In this document: in pieces, positions 1 through 10,601 of the stretch | Position numbering within the stretch: the first letter of the stretch is position 1 | Layout of the letters: every line of letters starts with the position of its first letter | Assembly: GCF_963676685.1 (NCBI RefSeq) | Contig: NC_092355.1 | Location: 65,913,006 to 65,977,005 of the forward strand | Source: Mytilus edulis | Lineage: Eukaryota; Mollusca; Bivalvia; Mytilida; Mytilidae | DNA length: 64,000 nt | Direction: 5' to 3' | Translations under genes and position numbers: made by a program | Notes under the pieces: model-generated | Told to the model about the DNA's origin: nothing | The model's database searches: none | What the model saw: the letters and a program-made list of their open reading frames with translations, nothing else

Positions 1-525
1 AAGCTGACGCTGATTAACGAATTGTCCAATGAAAATCCGTTATATGTTCTGCATCAACCCAATATGTGTTACATACTTGTTTTACAGTACAAAACCTATA
101 TAAAAACTCCAATCAAATATCACGTGTAAAATGGCACTACTAAAATTTGACCTTTTGTTCTCAAATAGGTGATTTTCACTAAACTTCTAACATAAACTTA
201 AAAATGTAAAGAATTTATATAAAATCAATAGAATATGCCTTGACATCCAAAACCTATAACATTATTAAGAGAAGACATTTAGTACAAATAAATGAACTAG
301 CACCAAGACTAAGAGATCATATTATTTATGGAGCAAACAGGTATAGGAATGAATTTCTTTAAATTCTTTATTGGTCTTACAGAAAGAAAAAAAAAATACA
401 CAAACGTTTGATCATGTGAATACAGATTTGTGTTCATTTTTTAAATTTAACTCATTATTTGTAGTTTTCGTTCAGCTGGTTGTTCTATAGGTTTTTTAAA
501 TAAAGGGAGAATGTTGGTGGTGGTA
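1..525. other. AT-rich sequence, no gene seen
   Basis: No open frame with family resemblance, RNA gene or clear repeat was recognised here. The stretch is AT-rich with short homopolymers. Confidence 0.5.
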
Positions 526-600
526 TCAAATAAACTCATCATAGATACCAGGAATAAAATTTAATATTTACGTCAGACGCCCAATGAAGTATTTATCATA
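526..600. repeat. Fragment of dispersed repeat (family shared with window end)
   Basis: The segment beginning AAATAAACTCATCATAGA resembles the start of the repeat at 63712-63830, with divergence after about 40 bases. It looks like a truncated or decayed copy of the same dispersed family. Confidence 0.5.
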
Positions 601-689
601 AAAATGGCGGAAAATACCAGAAGGATATCCAAACTCATCAGTCAAAACGAATTGTGTCGTGATGTTATACTATTATTTTGGATTAGGAT

Positions 690-1000
690 GAAGGTTTGCA
701 CCCATTAAAATGTTTACACCATCTGCATCTGTTTGCACCTGTCATTAGCCAATACCCTTTTTTTAAGTGATAGTCGTTTATTGATTTTGTTTCTAAGTAT
801 TTCTCGATTTCAGATATAGATTATACCCTTAGTTTCCCTGTTTGAATGGTTTTGTACTAGTCAGTTTTTGGCCCTTTATGTCTGTTTGCTGTGAGCCTTA
901 ACTTCGTTTTGAATGCCAAACTATGAACTATAATGATTTACTTTTAAAATTAGTGACTTGGATAAAGAATTGTCTCATCATACATCTTCTTATTACTATG
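690..1000 (+). repeat. Dispersed repeat R1, copy 1
   Basis: About 310 bp align by eye with 38636-38965. Shared blocks include TTTGCACCTGTC, the segment around AGTCGTTTATTGATTTTGTTTC, AATGGTTTTGTACTAGT, GTGAGCC and a TTGTCTCAT tail. Two diverged copies in the window with no coding potential indicate a dispersed non-coding element. Its class is unknown. Confidence 0.65.
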
Positions 1001-1104
1001 ACAAAAGACAATGCAAAATTTACAACAAATGGAACAACAAAAAGAACAACAGTCCACAAAAAACAATAAAGAAAACTAAAAAAAAATATTCTGAGCAACA
1101 GGAA

Positions 1105-1430
1105 CCTTTTCGTACTCGCGAAAAGCTATGTGTATGTATCTGTAAATATGTCAAGGGATATTGTACCTGTGTCCTTGGTTGGGTTTAATAGATGTAATAC
1201 AAACAAATGTATAACAACGCTTTTCGCTTGATGTAAAAAAAAAATACGAACATTTCAAATGTCTATTGAAAATAATTCTTTTAATGTTTATTTAAAATAA
1301 TCCTTTTTCAAATCATTTGGTAAATGTTTATATGTGCTTAGCTAGTTTATATAGGATCGCAAAACAATGGGTCGTATATTGCATGTATTGCTATCACGTC
1401 GTCATTGTCAATTCCATACAAGAAGTTTGG
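1105..1430. repeat. Local direct duplication D1, copy 1
   Basis: This segment is repeated at 2215-2520 in the same orientation. Shared landmarks are TATGTCAAGGGA, TTCGCTTGATGTAA, AAATGTCTATT, AATAATTCTT and GAGTCGTATATTG (here GGGTCGTATATTG). The copies differ by many substitutions and small indels, so the duplication is not recent. Confidence 0.7.
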
Positions 1431-2214
1431 GATTGTTTTTTGGAAGTGAAAGTCCCAACCGTTTAGGAATGAGGGACAAAAAAGGGGCTAAAAACAAGCA
1501 TGTTTCTAGAATCAGGACATGAACTTGTGTAACAGTATTTTGATCGTTCTGAAATTATCTTACATGGTTTAATACCACAATTAGAAAGTTGTGATTCATT
1601 TTTGGGGTAATTGCTTAAACATTTTTAAATTATACGCAAATTAGAGGCAACAAAAGGTTGAAAACAAGCTTTTCCGACAATGACTTGTGTTTATAGGTGT
1701 ATTGGTGTTTCTGAAATTGTCCCAGATTTTACAAAATTAATATTTCTTTAAAAATTATTCTTTTTTTTTCAAGAGGATGAAGAAAGGGGGGGGCATTTTT
1801 CTCCAGATATAAGGAAGTTTCCAAAGATTTATTTTGCTTATTCTTTGTATGTAGTCTGAAAACAGATTAATTAAATTTTGAACAACAGCACATTGTTTTG
1901 TAAAAAAGCCAGAATTATTTAATTCAATGTCTATTCAAATCATATAACCAATTTTAAGTTATTTGACTTCATTTTTCTGTGCCTAAAACCTATAATGTGT
2001 AAAATATTTCATAACAATTCAATTTCAAACCTTATTCAGGCTTAAATTTGTACATAGTGTGTTAATTTTTGCCCCAACTGATAAGAGTTGTTTCTCTGCG
2101 GTCGTATCCAGCTTATCGAAGCAGTTTATTTTATTAACTTAACTGGTGTAATTTCTTCTAACAGACTTTACTCTAACATATATTATATGTGTATGTATGT
2201 CAATAAAAATTCGA

Positions 2215-2520
2215 ACACGAACTTTTCGTACTCGGTGAAAGCTGTGTATTTGTGCCTGTATATATGTCAAGGGACTTTGTTACTGTGTCATTGATTGGGT
2301 TAAGTAGATGTAGGACAAAATATGAATAACAGCGCTGTTCGCTTGATGTAATAACAATACGAGCATTTTAAATGTCTATTTGAAATAATTCTTAATGTCT
2401 ATTTCAAATAATTCTTTTTCATATCACTTGGTTAATGTTTATATATTCTTAATTTGGTTTTTATACAATCGCAAAAAATGAGTCGTATATTGATATCACA
2501 TCGTCGTCATTACCTGACAG
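2215..2520. repeat. Local direct duplication D1, copy 2
   Basis: This is the partner of 1105-1430. It carries a small internal repeat of the block AATGTCTATTTxAAATAATTCTT that is absent in that form from copy 1. Confidence 0.7.
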
Positions 2521-3410
2521 GAATTCAGTACAAACAAATGCAATAACCACCAGCTCAGAGAAATTACATTACAGTACGGAAATAGCAATGGACAGGACAC
2601 CACAAACTGTGTGTAACATGAAAAGATCATTTGATAACAGAAGTTCCGTTTTGAATTTTTATTGAAGTTCTTTTTATTTTTTAAACGAAGAGAGACTATT
2701 TGTAAATATTCAAAACATGACAAGTAAATTCCAAACGTTTTACCAAATCAAGGTGTTTTAGAAATTAAGCCATTGATGAGGAACTAGCCTAATGACATGT
2801 ATTAAAACAATTTTTGATATCGAAAACAAAAGTTGTTTTAGAATTAATTAAATTAAATTTGCAAAAGCTAACTCATTTTTAGGTTGATAGGGTGTCTTCC
2901 TCCATCTTGGATATAGAAATACCAGAAATCAAGGTCTAGATCTTCAATAGAATGTGCAAATTTGAGAGTAGTAGGAATTCACGTGTAAGAACTTTCATTT
3001 CAATATAGAAAATGACATGTTTTATCATATTTAAATTTATGGTTGTTTTTTACCAAAAAAAAAACAGAAAACTTTGTGTGATTATTTTTTTCAAAAATGC
3101 CAAATAAGGGAAGGCAACTCAAATGAAAGGGCAGATAATTCCGATAAAAAGGAAATTTTACAATATAATGGGTCCGGTGACTCCATTTTTATTTTTCTTA
3201 ACTGAAAGCATACTACATTTTGGCAAATTATTAAAAAAAATCTATGGATTTAAATTAGACACCCCGTCTACTTTAACAGTATATATCAAGAACAAAAACA
3301 ATTATCAGATATATGTTGACCTTGTATAAAAAGTGTACATGGTGTTCTCCAAGTGAAAAGCATAGCATGTAGTTGTTAAATTGTACTAAATATGTGATTA
3401 TACAGTAAAA
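2521..3410. other. AT-rich sequence, no gene seen
   Basis: Only short open frames occur (up to 75 codons), with no family resemblance and no convincing splice structure. Nothing else was recognised. Confidence 0.45.
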
Positions 3411-3424
3411 ACATTTATGAACTA

Positions 3425-3525
3425 AAACAACAGCTGGTGTTGAACACAATAGCGTTACAATATATATGTCATTAGAAAAAAAGGATATGAAATTATTTAT
3501 GCATTTCTGAAAAGACTTTCAAGAA
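3425..3525. repeat. Local duplication D2, copy 1
   Basis: The block AACAGCTGGTGTTGAACACA followed by ATAGCGTTACAATATATATGTCA recurs at 4560-4670 with AACAGTTGGCGTTGAACACA and ATAGTGTAACAATATATATGTCA. Both are followed by GATATGAATT-like and ATGCATT segments. Confidence 0.65.
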
Positions 3526-3844
3526 TTAAGAAAAAGAAGAAGAAGAAAAATATCGTAACTTTCCGATTTGGGTTCTGTTGTTAGGGATTTTAGTTGTGAC
3601 GTTATTAAAGTTATGACGTCATATTCAATGTAAACAAAGAAACGCTATCATCAGGTAATTTTTTTTTCATTTAAAAATGAAATTGGTATTGTGTTACTTC
3701 TTATATTTTACTAGACTGATACATATATATTTTACTGAAAGTCTCATGACACAAGACCGGAAGAAGGAAGTAGATTTCTGCGCAAATGCGGGAATTTTAA
3801 AAAGTCGGAAAAGAAAAGTTAACGATTTTGAGTTCATTAGTAGA

Positions 3845-4005
3845 ATGAAAGAGGGACGAAAGATACCAAACGGACAGTCAAACTCATAAATCGGAAATAA
3901 ACTGACAACGCCATGGCTAAAAATGAAAAAGACAAACAGACAAACAATAGTACACATGACAAAACATAGAAAACTAAAGAATAAACAACACGAACCCCAC
4001 AATTT
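3845..4005 (-). repeat. Dispersed repeat tail R5 (minus)
   Basis: On the minus strand this resembles 6588-6735 (plus strand) and 57925-58190 / 60461-60730 (minus strand). Shared features are the TGTGCACTATTGTTTGTCTG-like and TCAGTTTATTTTC blocks. In the 6.2 kb copy it directly follows a reverse-transcriptase fragment, so it may be the 3' tail of that retroelement family. This link is inferred from adjacency only. Confidence 0.55.
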
Positions 4006-4084
4006 ACCTAAATTTTCCAGATTTTTTAAATTGTTTTATTGATTTTTCTACCGTTGTAGGGGACTTTGTCCCATCTTTAATTTC

Positions 4085-4352
4085 ATGATATTTTTGTCGA
4101 AACAGTAGAGAAATGGTATTTGGTACTTTTTAAAGGATTATTTGCTTCTATTGTTTAAAAAAAATCAGTTTAAACCTAATATTATTGATGAGAGGCAGTA
4201 AAAGTCTTGAAATAACCAAACAATCGAAATAAATTACTTATTGAAATTGTGCAATATGGATCGTTAAGATAATAATAAATTCCAAAAGTTTGTAAGTAAC
4301 AATTCAAGCCATACAACGACGTAACAAACAATGCTTGAATACCACCTAGAGC
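4085..4352. repeat. Local direct duplication D3, copy 1
   Basis: About 265 bp recur at 4914-5173. Shared landmarks are GATATTTTTGTCGAAAC, AGTAGAG, AATCAGTTTA, CAAATAATCG-like, and CATACAACGA followed by GTAACAAACAATGCTTGAAT. The copies are clearly diverged. Confidence 0.65.
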
Positions 4353-4559
4353 AAGAATGATGTCTATGATGTCATTGCAAAAGACCTATTGTTATTATGC
4401 CCTTTGTTTCAAGAGTTAAAGCTTATTGTGTCTTTCCAGAAACCGTTTATGTGGGGTTATGCCCCCTACATTTAGGTCAAAAGTCTTCAACCAAAATACA
4501 ACAGAGTTGCGCCATAATGTTACAAACATTAATCGCTTTTCAAGATATAATAGTTTTGG

Positions 4560-4670
4560 AGTAATTATAAACAGTTGGCGTTGAACACAATAGTGTAACA
4601 ATATATATGTCAATACAACAAAAGTTGATATGAATTAGTAATGCATTACTCAAAATTATTTTAAGAATTA
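4560..4670. repeat. Local duplication D2, copy 2
   Basis: This is the partner of 3425-3525. D2 and D3 copies alternate (D2, D3, D2, D3), suggesting one original duplication of a roughly 1.1 kb block followed by decay. Confidence 0.6.
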
Positions 4671-4913
4671 TACATAACTGGAAAAGATTATCGGACAAAC
4701 CTTTCCTATAAAGTCTTAGCATTGATAAACAACATTTAGCCATCTATTGTGCACATGTCTGGGTATGTCTTTATCTATGAAATTCAATCTTTATAAATTA
4801 CATTATTCAAGTAAAAACGATCAAAATTGTGTATACTTATAGCCATCATAACATTAATACTATTTGGTTCTAAATGCTGTGTCTTCAGACGAAGGGTAGT
4901 TGATATTACTGTC

Positions 4914-5173
4914 AAGATATTTTTGGTCGAAACGGTAGAGGAATGTATTTTTGTTTTTTTGAAGGGTTATTTGATAATATTGATTTTTTTTAAATCCAGT
5001 TTAGACGTAATTTTAATGAAAACTAATGAAATTATCAAATAATCGTAATAAAACCACAATTGAAATAATTGAATATGATTGTTTGAGGTAATAACAAATA
5101 CCAAAAATTCAGAAATAAAAATAAATGTCATACAACAATGTAACAAACATTGCTTGAATATCATTTAGCGCAT
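4914..5173. repeat. Local direct duplication D3, copy 2
   Basis: This is the partner of 4085-4352; it ends at GCTTGAATATCATTTAGCGC, against GCTTGAATACCACCTAGAGC in copy 1. Confidence 0.65.
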
Positions 5174-6160
5174 TGTCAAACACGACACTGTTAACAACTT
5201 TTTGACGAGCCAGAGTTTTTTTACTCAATCATTAGTTTGATTTATGTATTGTTTACTGGTTGTTATTTTCCCCTTGGTCACTTTTTTACTTGCATTTTTT
5301 GTATTTGCCTTCTTGTTATTTGTTTCGTTTCGTTTCAGTCGTCGTTTGTGGTTTTGTTTGTATTTCAAGTATAATTAATAGTTCATTTCCTATATTTTCT
5401 ATTGCCCTATATATCATAACGCTATTGTGTACAGTGCCCGCTCTAATATTTAGTCGTTTATAAAAGTTGTTAATCATTTCTTTAGTACAATTGGACAACA
5501 ACATGTACATGCCAGGCCAGTCACATAGGGTACAATAAGTACGACTATTATATAAGGTCAAAATATATCTGATAGTTCGGTTCTATTATAACTATATACA
5601 ATAAACTATCTAAGCTTTCGAATTTTTGCTTTAAACCTGACACAACTTTATGTGTGTCGATATGTTATATGTTTTATGTATGTCATTTGACATCTCTCTT
5701 TAGTGTCCTAAGTTCAGGCTACTCAATTGAAATGTATTAGTTTTTTAACACTCAATCTAACATATCAAATATAACAGCTTTATGTGTATATGTAAAGTGT
5801 TTTATGAACGCCACGAGATGGTCTAATTTCCAACAAACTGAAAGTATGTCAGCCCAAGTACACATCAGTTAACTTCAAGATTACAGAAAATTATAAAATG
5901 GGTGAATACTAACTCATGGAATGTTCCTAATTACGTTGGGTCCGACGAACAGTTTGAATATTATAAATAGTTTGCCTGATAAGGATTAGACGTAGATACA
6001 CATTTTAATACTTTATACGTGTTTTTACTAGACGAAAAGTACTAACGATAATTTTAATATGTCAAATGAACTAAAAATTGAATATTATTATTATATAGTT
6101 GTTAACAAGAAATACATTGTGTGTTAATTTGAGATAACCTAGTTGTTCTTGTACCAGCCT
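5174..6160. other. No gene seen
   Basis: AT-rich sequence with only short open frames. A segment near 5405-5435 looks like a reverse-orientation echo of the D2 block (ACGCTATTGTGT), but it is too short to call. Confidence 0.4.
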
Positions 6161-6163
6161 TTA

Positions 6164-6222
6164 AAGGTCGATATCTAAAGTTGTATGTATGTCACATAGT
6201 CAATTGTTCTACGGTAGGCTAC
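6164..6222. repeat. Local duplication D4, copy 1 left part (interrupted)
   Basis: The sequence from GGTCGATATCTAAAG to CGGTAGGCTA matches 6935-6990. The match resumes on the far side of the retroelement fragment at about 6743-6880, so this duplicated unit is split by an insertion. Confidence 0.6.
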
Positions 6223-6742
6223 GGAGTGTATATCTTCCAATTGATACGATATGCCCGTGCTTGTATTTCCTATCATGATTTCCTTGATAGAGCATTGCTA
6301 CTCACAAGGAAACTATTAAAAAAAGAGTTCCAAATGGTGAAGTTGAAATCATTCCATTGTAAATTTTACGGACGCAATCACGAGTTGGTTGACCGTTATT
6401 GAATAACCGTTGCACAGATAATATCCGAAATGTTCCTTATGTCGTAACTACAATACCCGTCCCATTTTACGAATTTGACATACCGAATAAGGCTATTTAC
6501 CGTATTTGTAATAACACAAGCAGCACGACGAGTGCCACATGTGGAGCAGGATCTGCTTACCCTTCCGGAGTACCTGAGATCATCCCAAGTTTTTGGTGGG
6601 GTTCGTTTTGCTTTGTCTTTAGTTTTCTATGTTGTCTCTTCTGTACTACTATTTGTCATTTTGTCATTCATTTTTAGTTGTCAGTTTATTTTCTATCTAT
6701 GAGTTTGACTTTTCCTAAGGTATCTTTCTTCCCTCTTTTCCA
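6223..6742 (+). pseudogene. Reverse-transcriptase fragment plus 3' tail, Penelope-like (broken)
   Basis: The reading frame at about 6224-6402 encodes a stretch with QLIRYARAC, YHDFLDRALLLTRKLL and KFYGRNHELVDRY. That is the C-terminal (post-catalytic) part of an abundant mollusc reverse-transcriptase family, which I assign tentatively to Penelope-like elements. The frame ends in a TGA and then continues as the usual non-coding tail, including the R5 tail at 6588-6735. The palm and fingers regions are absent, so this is a 5'-truncated dead copy. It sits inside duplicated unit D4, and the uninterrupted partner unit lies at 6935-7131. The element class is from memory of the family, not from a search. 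Confidence 0.65.
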
Positions 6743-6934
6743 AATGTATCAAATTATTGATCAGTGCATGCTGAACTATTTTCTTACATAGAATTTCGAA
6801 TGAATATTGCCAAAAACGTTGCAAAAGAAATTATAAAAAGGTACTCATTATCGTCTTCTCATTTAAGAAATTGAGTAATTTGCTTATATTGATTTTAAAA
6901 AAATCAGTTTGAACATAACACTCGCAAATTTACA

Positions 6935-7131
6935 TGTCGATATTTAAAATGTGTATGTATGTCAGAAAGTAAATTTTTCTTCGGTAGGCTAAGTCCAACT
7001 GCGTCAAATGTTGGATGGGTGCATGCTCAACTTTTTTCTTACATAGCATATGGAAAGAGTATTGTCAACAACATTGCACAAGAAATTATAAAATGGTACT
7101 CATTATTATCTTCTCATTCAAGAAATTAATT
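6935..7131. repeat. Local duplication D4, copy 2 (uninterrupted)
   Basis: This matches 6164-6222 and then 6743-6880 without the roughly 520-bp retroelement segment. Shared landmarks are GTATGTATGTCA, CGGTAGGCTA, GTGCATGCT, TTTTCTTACATAG, and AGAAATTATAAAAxGGTACTC. Confidence 0.65.
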
Positions 7132-7144
7132 AAGTTTTAAATAT

Positions 7145-7440
7145 AAACAAGAATGTGTCCATAGTACACGTACACGGATGTCCCACTCGCACTTTCCTTT
7201 TCTATGTTCAGTGGATCGTGAAATTCGGGTCAAAACTATAATTTGGCATTAAATTTAGAAATATCATAGGGAACAGGTGTACAAATTTTCAAATTAATAA
7301 GACTACTACCTTGACCAAACACTTTAATTTGAAGCGGGACAGACGGACGGACAAGCGAACGGACGGACGGAAGGACGAACGAACTTACGCACAGATCAGA
7401 AAATATAATGGCCCTCTACTATTGTATATGGGGCATACAG
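7145..7440. repeat. Dispersed repeat with GGACGGACGG core
   Basis: A segment from about 7145 to a TATGGGGCAT end contains degenerate GACGGAC/GAACGAAC tetranucleotide repeats at 7340-7385. I recognise the combination of a degenerate GGAC repeat and a flanking GGCCCTCTACT motif as a common bivalve dispersed element. Only one copy is seen here, so the boundaries are approximate. Confidence 0.45.
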
Positions 7441-7716
7441 AAGATGTGTGTAAACCTCAATGGAATATCAACTCAACCAAATAAAAACTAAGACATCAAG
7501 AGTTAAAAAATCTGCTTTCAACAAAAGATATGAGGTATCGATCTGCGTGTAGACGTTATTAATTCACAATTTTCCCGTTATAATTTCATTTAGTGATAGC
7601 ATCGGTGATTTTGAAATACACACACATTTTATCAACTGATTAAATCTGAATCTGAAAACAAAAAAAAATTAATGAAGGTAAACATATATGGTTTGTACAC
7701 TAGTTTATATAAGACA

Positions 7717-7868
7717 AAGAAGATGTGGTATGATTGCCAATGAGACAACTGTCCACAAGAGACCAAAATGACACAGACGTTAACAACTATATGTCACCAT
7801 ACGGCCTTCAACAATGAGCAAAGCCCATACTGCATAGTCAGCTATTAAAGGCCAAGATATAACAATGT
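7717..7868 (+). repeat. Dispersed repeat R2, copy 1
   Basis: The block begins AGAAGATGTGGTATGATTGC, has GAGACAACTGTCCACAAGAGA, and ends around CGGCCTTCAACAATGAGCAAA and the following 45 bases. Similar copies lie at 45169-45290, 45652-45773 and 48612-48745 (plus), and 57328-57411 and 59864-59947 (minus). It is a very abundant mussel repeat in my recollection and has no coding potential. Confidence 0.75.
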
Positions 7869-8096
7869 TAAACAATTCAAACGAGAAAACTAACGGCCTT
7901 ATTTATATAAAAAGTATGTTATTTTAGCGAGAAAACGTAATATCTAAAGAATGTTTGATATAATCACGTAAAGAATTGTAGATATGCTGTTAAAACTTCG
8001 AAATGAATTTTAAGACAATAACAATCAAAACCAAGGAGTAAATAAAGACTCACAAAACCAAAGGACATTTACATCAACAGTTATAAATAATAAATA

Positions 8097-9650
8097 AGAA
8101 ACAACAAGAAGTGCACATAAAACCGGGGTGAAATCAGGTGCTCCGGAAGGGTAAGAATTTCCTGCAACGTATACGGCACCCGTCATGTTATTTCTTTGTT
8201 CAGTTCGGTTATGATGGAAGGTTATTATGACTGAGGAAGAATATCAGATATGATTTCTGACACACTTTTTTCATAATGGCCAATAGCTCATGATGGCGAC
8301 CGTAAAATGTCTTGAGTGATGACCTTAATTTGATTGATTCATAGCCCTGTCTTAGCAACTTTTGAGAAAGCAGTATTCCTCGTTCAACAAAATCTAGAGT
8401 AATATATCAATTGAGACACAAAAACTCCATATGCTGATGCCAATGGGATGTTGCTACACAGAAATGGAAAGTTGACTATAGGAAAATTAAAATCATCGCG
8501 TTTGTCAAAAATTTTGGTATTCAACCTACCATCAGTAGTCATTTCGAGAAAAAGGTCTAAATATGAAGCAGATTTATCTGCGTCGGTAGTATCTTTAATT
8601 TCAAGTTCACTTGGATACATTAAATGTAAGTGATCACTGAATCTATTATTATTAAGAGACAGTACATCATCAATATACCGAAAGGTGACATTAAAAGACT
8701 AGGCCAATTTCTTTTCTCCTTTCTGAACAAGCCCTTGGGTAAATTCTGATTCATGGGAATACAAAAACAAATCTGCAAGTAGAGGAGCGCAATGGGTATC
8801 CATTTGGATTCCAATAGTCTGTTGGAAGACCAAACCTCCTCTTCGGTGTATTTTTTCCTTGACTCTATATGATTTTTCACAAAGTAAGCTGAATTCCTGC
8901 CCATACCTAGATATTTAAAACGTCTAGTGCCCTTTTTTTTTAAGAAACATAAGCTGACGAGTTCTTTCAATCGAGCTTTAAGTTAAGTATGTGGAATAGT
9001 GGTATAAAGAGTTAAAAAATCAAAGGTTTTAATATTGGTACAATGTTTTAATGATATCGATTGTAAATTCACCAATAACTCTTTTGAATTTTTCAGTATC
9101 TACATCTGAATAACACCACTTCTTGAATATGCCGTTTCGGAATATTTCTGAAGTCCTTCTTTGACTGCAGTGAGTATGGCAGTAAGCACTTTAGAAAGGG
9201 GTTTAGTGGAACACTTGGAAGAACCTGCAATATACCTTTCCTTATAAGGATTCTTGTGAAGCTTAAGAATCCAATATAAGGGTGGAATATCCTGATCTTC
9301 ATCCTTTGAATTAACACCAAAAGAGATTAGAACCGATTGGTGGTTTTCCAGGATCTCCTGCTTCTTAAGCGTACTTAGTGTATATGTAGGATTTCCAAGT
9401 GTGTTATTTATCCAGAGTTCCTTAATCAGGCAGTCAATGTAGTATTTCTTGCAAACAAATACAAATACAAAGATGAGGCTTTGTCAGCTGGTCTCTGATT
9501 TTACCCACTCCGAACGATTGTCAACCTCACCTTTTTCTCTTTTTGTCCAGTCTTTTGCATAACCCTCAACAGAATCCATTAGTAGTTTGAAGTTCTGCTT
9601 CCAATTGTTTGGCTGCGGCTCTCTGTATGTCGGACCCTTGTAAATATTAT
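8097..9650 (-). pseudogene. Decayed reverse transcriptase, Penelope-like family 1
   Basis: Read on the minus strand, pieces of a retroelement reverse transcriptase appear in order but in different frames. PPLYWI-type and LHK-type motifs lie near 9230-9290, a degraded TxCAPLLADLFLYS block near 8750-8810, the catalytic box YIDDVLSLNN at about 8645-8680, then SASYLDLFLE, DKRDDFNFPIVNFP and SNIP to about 8440. A decayed C-terminal region and a tail with a CTTCCGGAGCACCTGA motif follow, to about 8100. Multiple stops and frameshifts separate the pieces, so the copy is inactive. It belongs to the same family as the fragment at 6223-6742. Assignment to Penelope-like elements is from memory of the family. 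Confidence 0.75.
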
Positions 9651-10480
9651 GAAACTAAATTAATAAAAAAAAATCATCAGTTTTAATGTTGTGGGTGTAA
9701 GAACTTTATTGCCTTTATATGACTTAGATCGTATAGCTATCATGTAAAACATGATAGTAAATTTTTACAGCCTAAGTTTTAACGATAAAGTCCAAAAGTA
9801 AATTTAAAAAGGAGGAAGTCCATTTAATCTGACAAATTTGTTCAAGTATGCTTTATAAATTTCAAAAATATATATATTCAAACATTGTTTCATTGTACTT
9901 ATCCTATTATTTGGTTCATTTCATGTCTCTTTTAAGATTTTAATGCATGAAGCTATAAAATATTGTGATACACAATTAATCAAGGTATCAAAATATATTT
10001 ATAACGGCCAAACTGGTTTTCAAAAAAACATTTTGTTTTAAATCATTATAAAAATCATTCATTTTTAAGGTTTACGAATACCTATTTGTGAATAGTAAGA
10101 ACAATATAGGTCAATCGTTAACGTTACACATGTATTTGTGCATACATGTACCAATCAATAGATGAAAATAAATAGATGAGTGTCAAAAACGTAAGTTTAT
10201 AACAACTGTCCTTATTTGAATTGTTTGTGTTATTTTTCTTTTGTCACTTGATAAGACTTGAATCAAGCATTTTGTTTTATCAAAATATAAAATATTTATT
10301 CAATAATCACCTATATGCACACCATTCTAAAATTGATATACATTTTTTGTTGTATTGATCGCTATAATAATATTCTTGTCACAGTTTGAAATGACGAAAG
10401 TTCTGTTTGATTAAAAAAAAAAGGTGAAAAATAAATAAATACATCGTTAACTTTGAAGTGTTTGTAGTCTGGGTCATAGG
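9651..10480. other. AT-rich sequence, no gene seen
   Basis: No coding, RNA or repeat feature was recognised. Confidence 0.45.
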
Positions 10481-10481
10481 T

Positions 10482-10601
10482 GTTGTTGTTGTTGTTATTG
10501 TTGTTGTTGTTGTTGTTGTTATTGTTGTTGTTGTTGTTGTTATTGTTGTTGTTGTTGTTGTTATTATTGTTGTTGTTGTTATTGTTGTTATTGTTGTTGT
10601 T
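10482..10601. repeat. TTG/TTA trinucleotide microsatellite
   Basis: About 120 bp consist of TTG triplets interrupted at intervals by TTA. It creates spurious long poly-Asn and poly-Val frames on the two strands, which are not genes. The interruptions (several TTA triplets) indicate an old, imperfect array. Confidence 0.95.

Noticed and set aside
6399..6702. Two overlapping plus-strand frames (92 and 75 codons) after the reverse-transcriptase fragment
   Set aside because: They lie in the non-coding tail of the retroelement, which recurs inverted elsewhere without keeping a frame.
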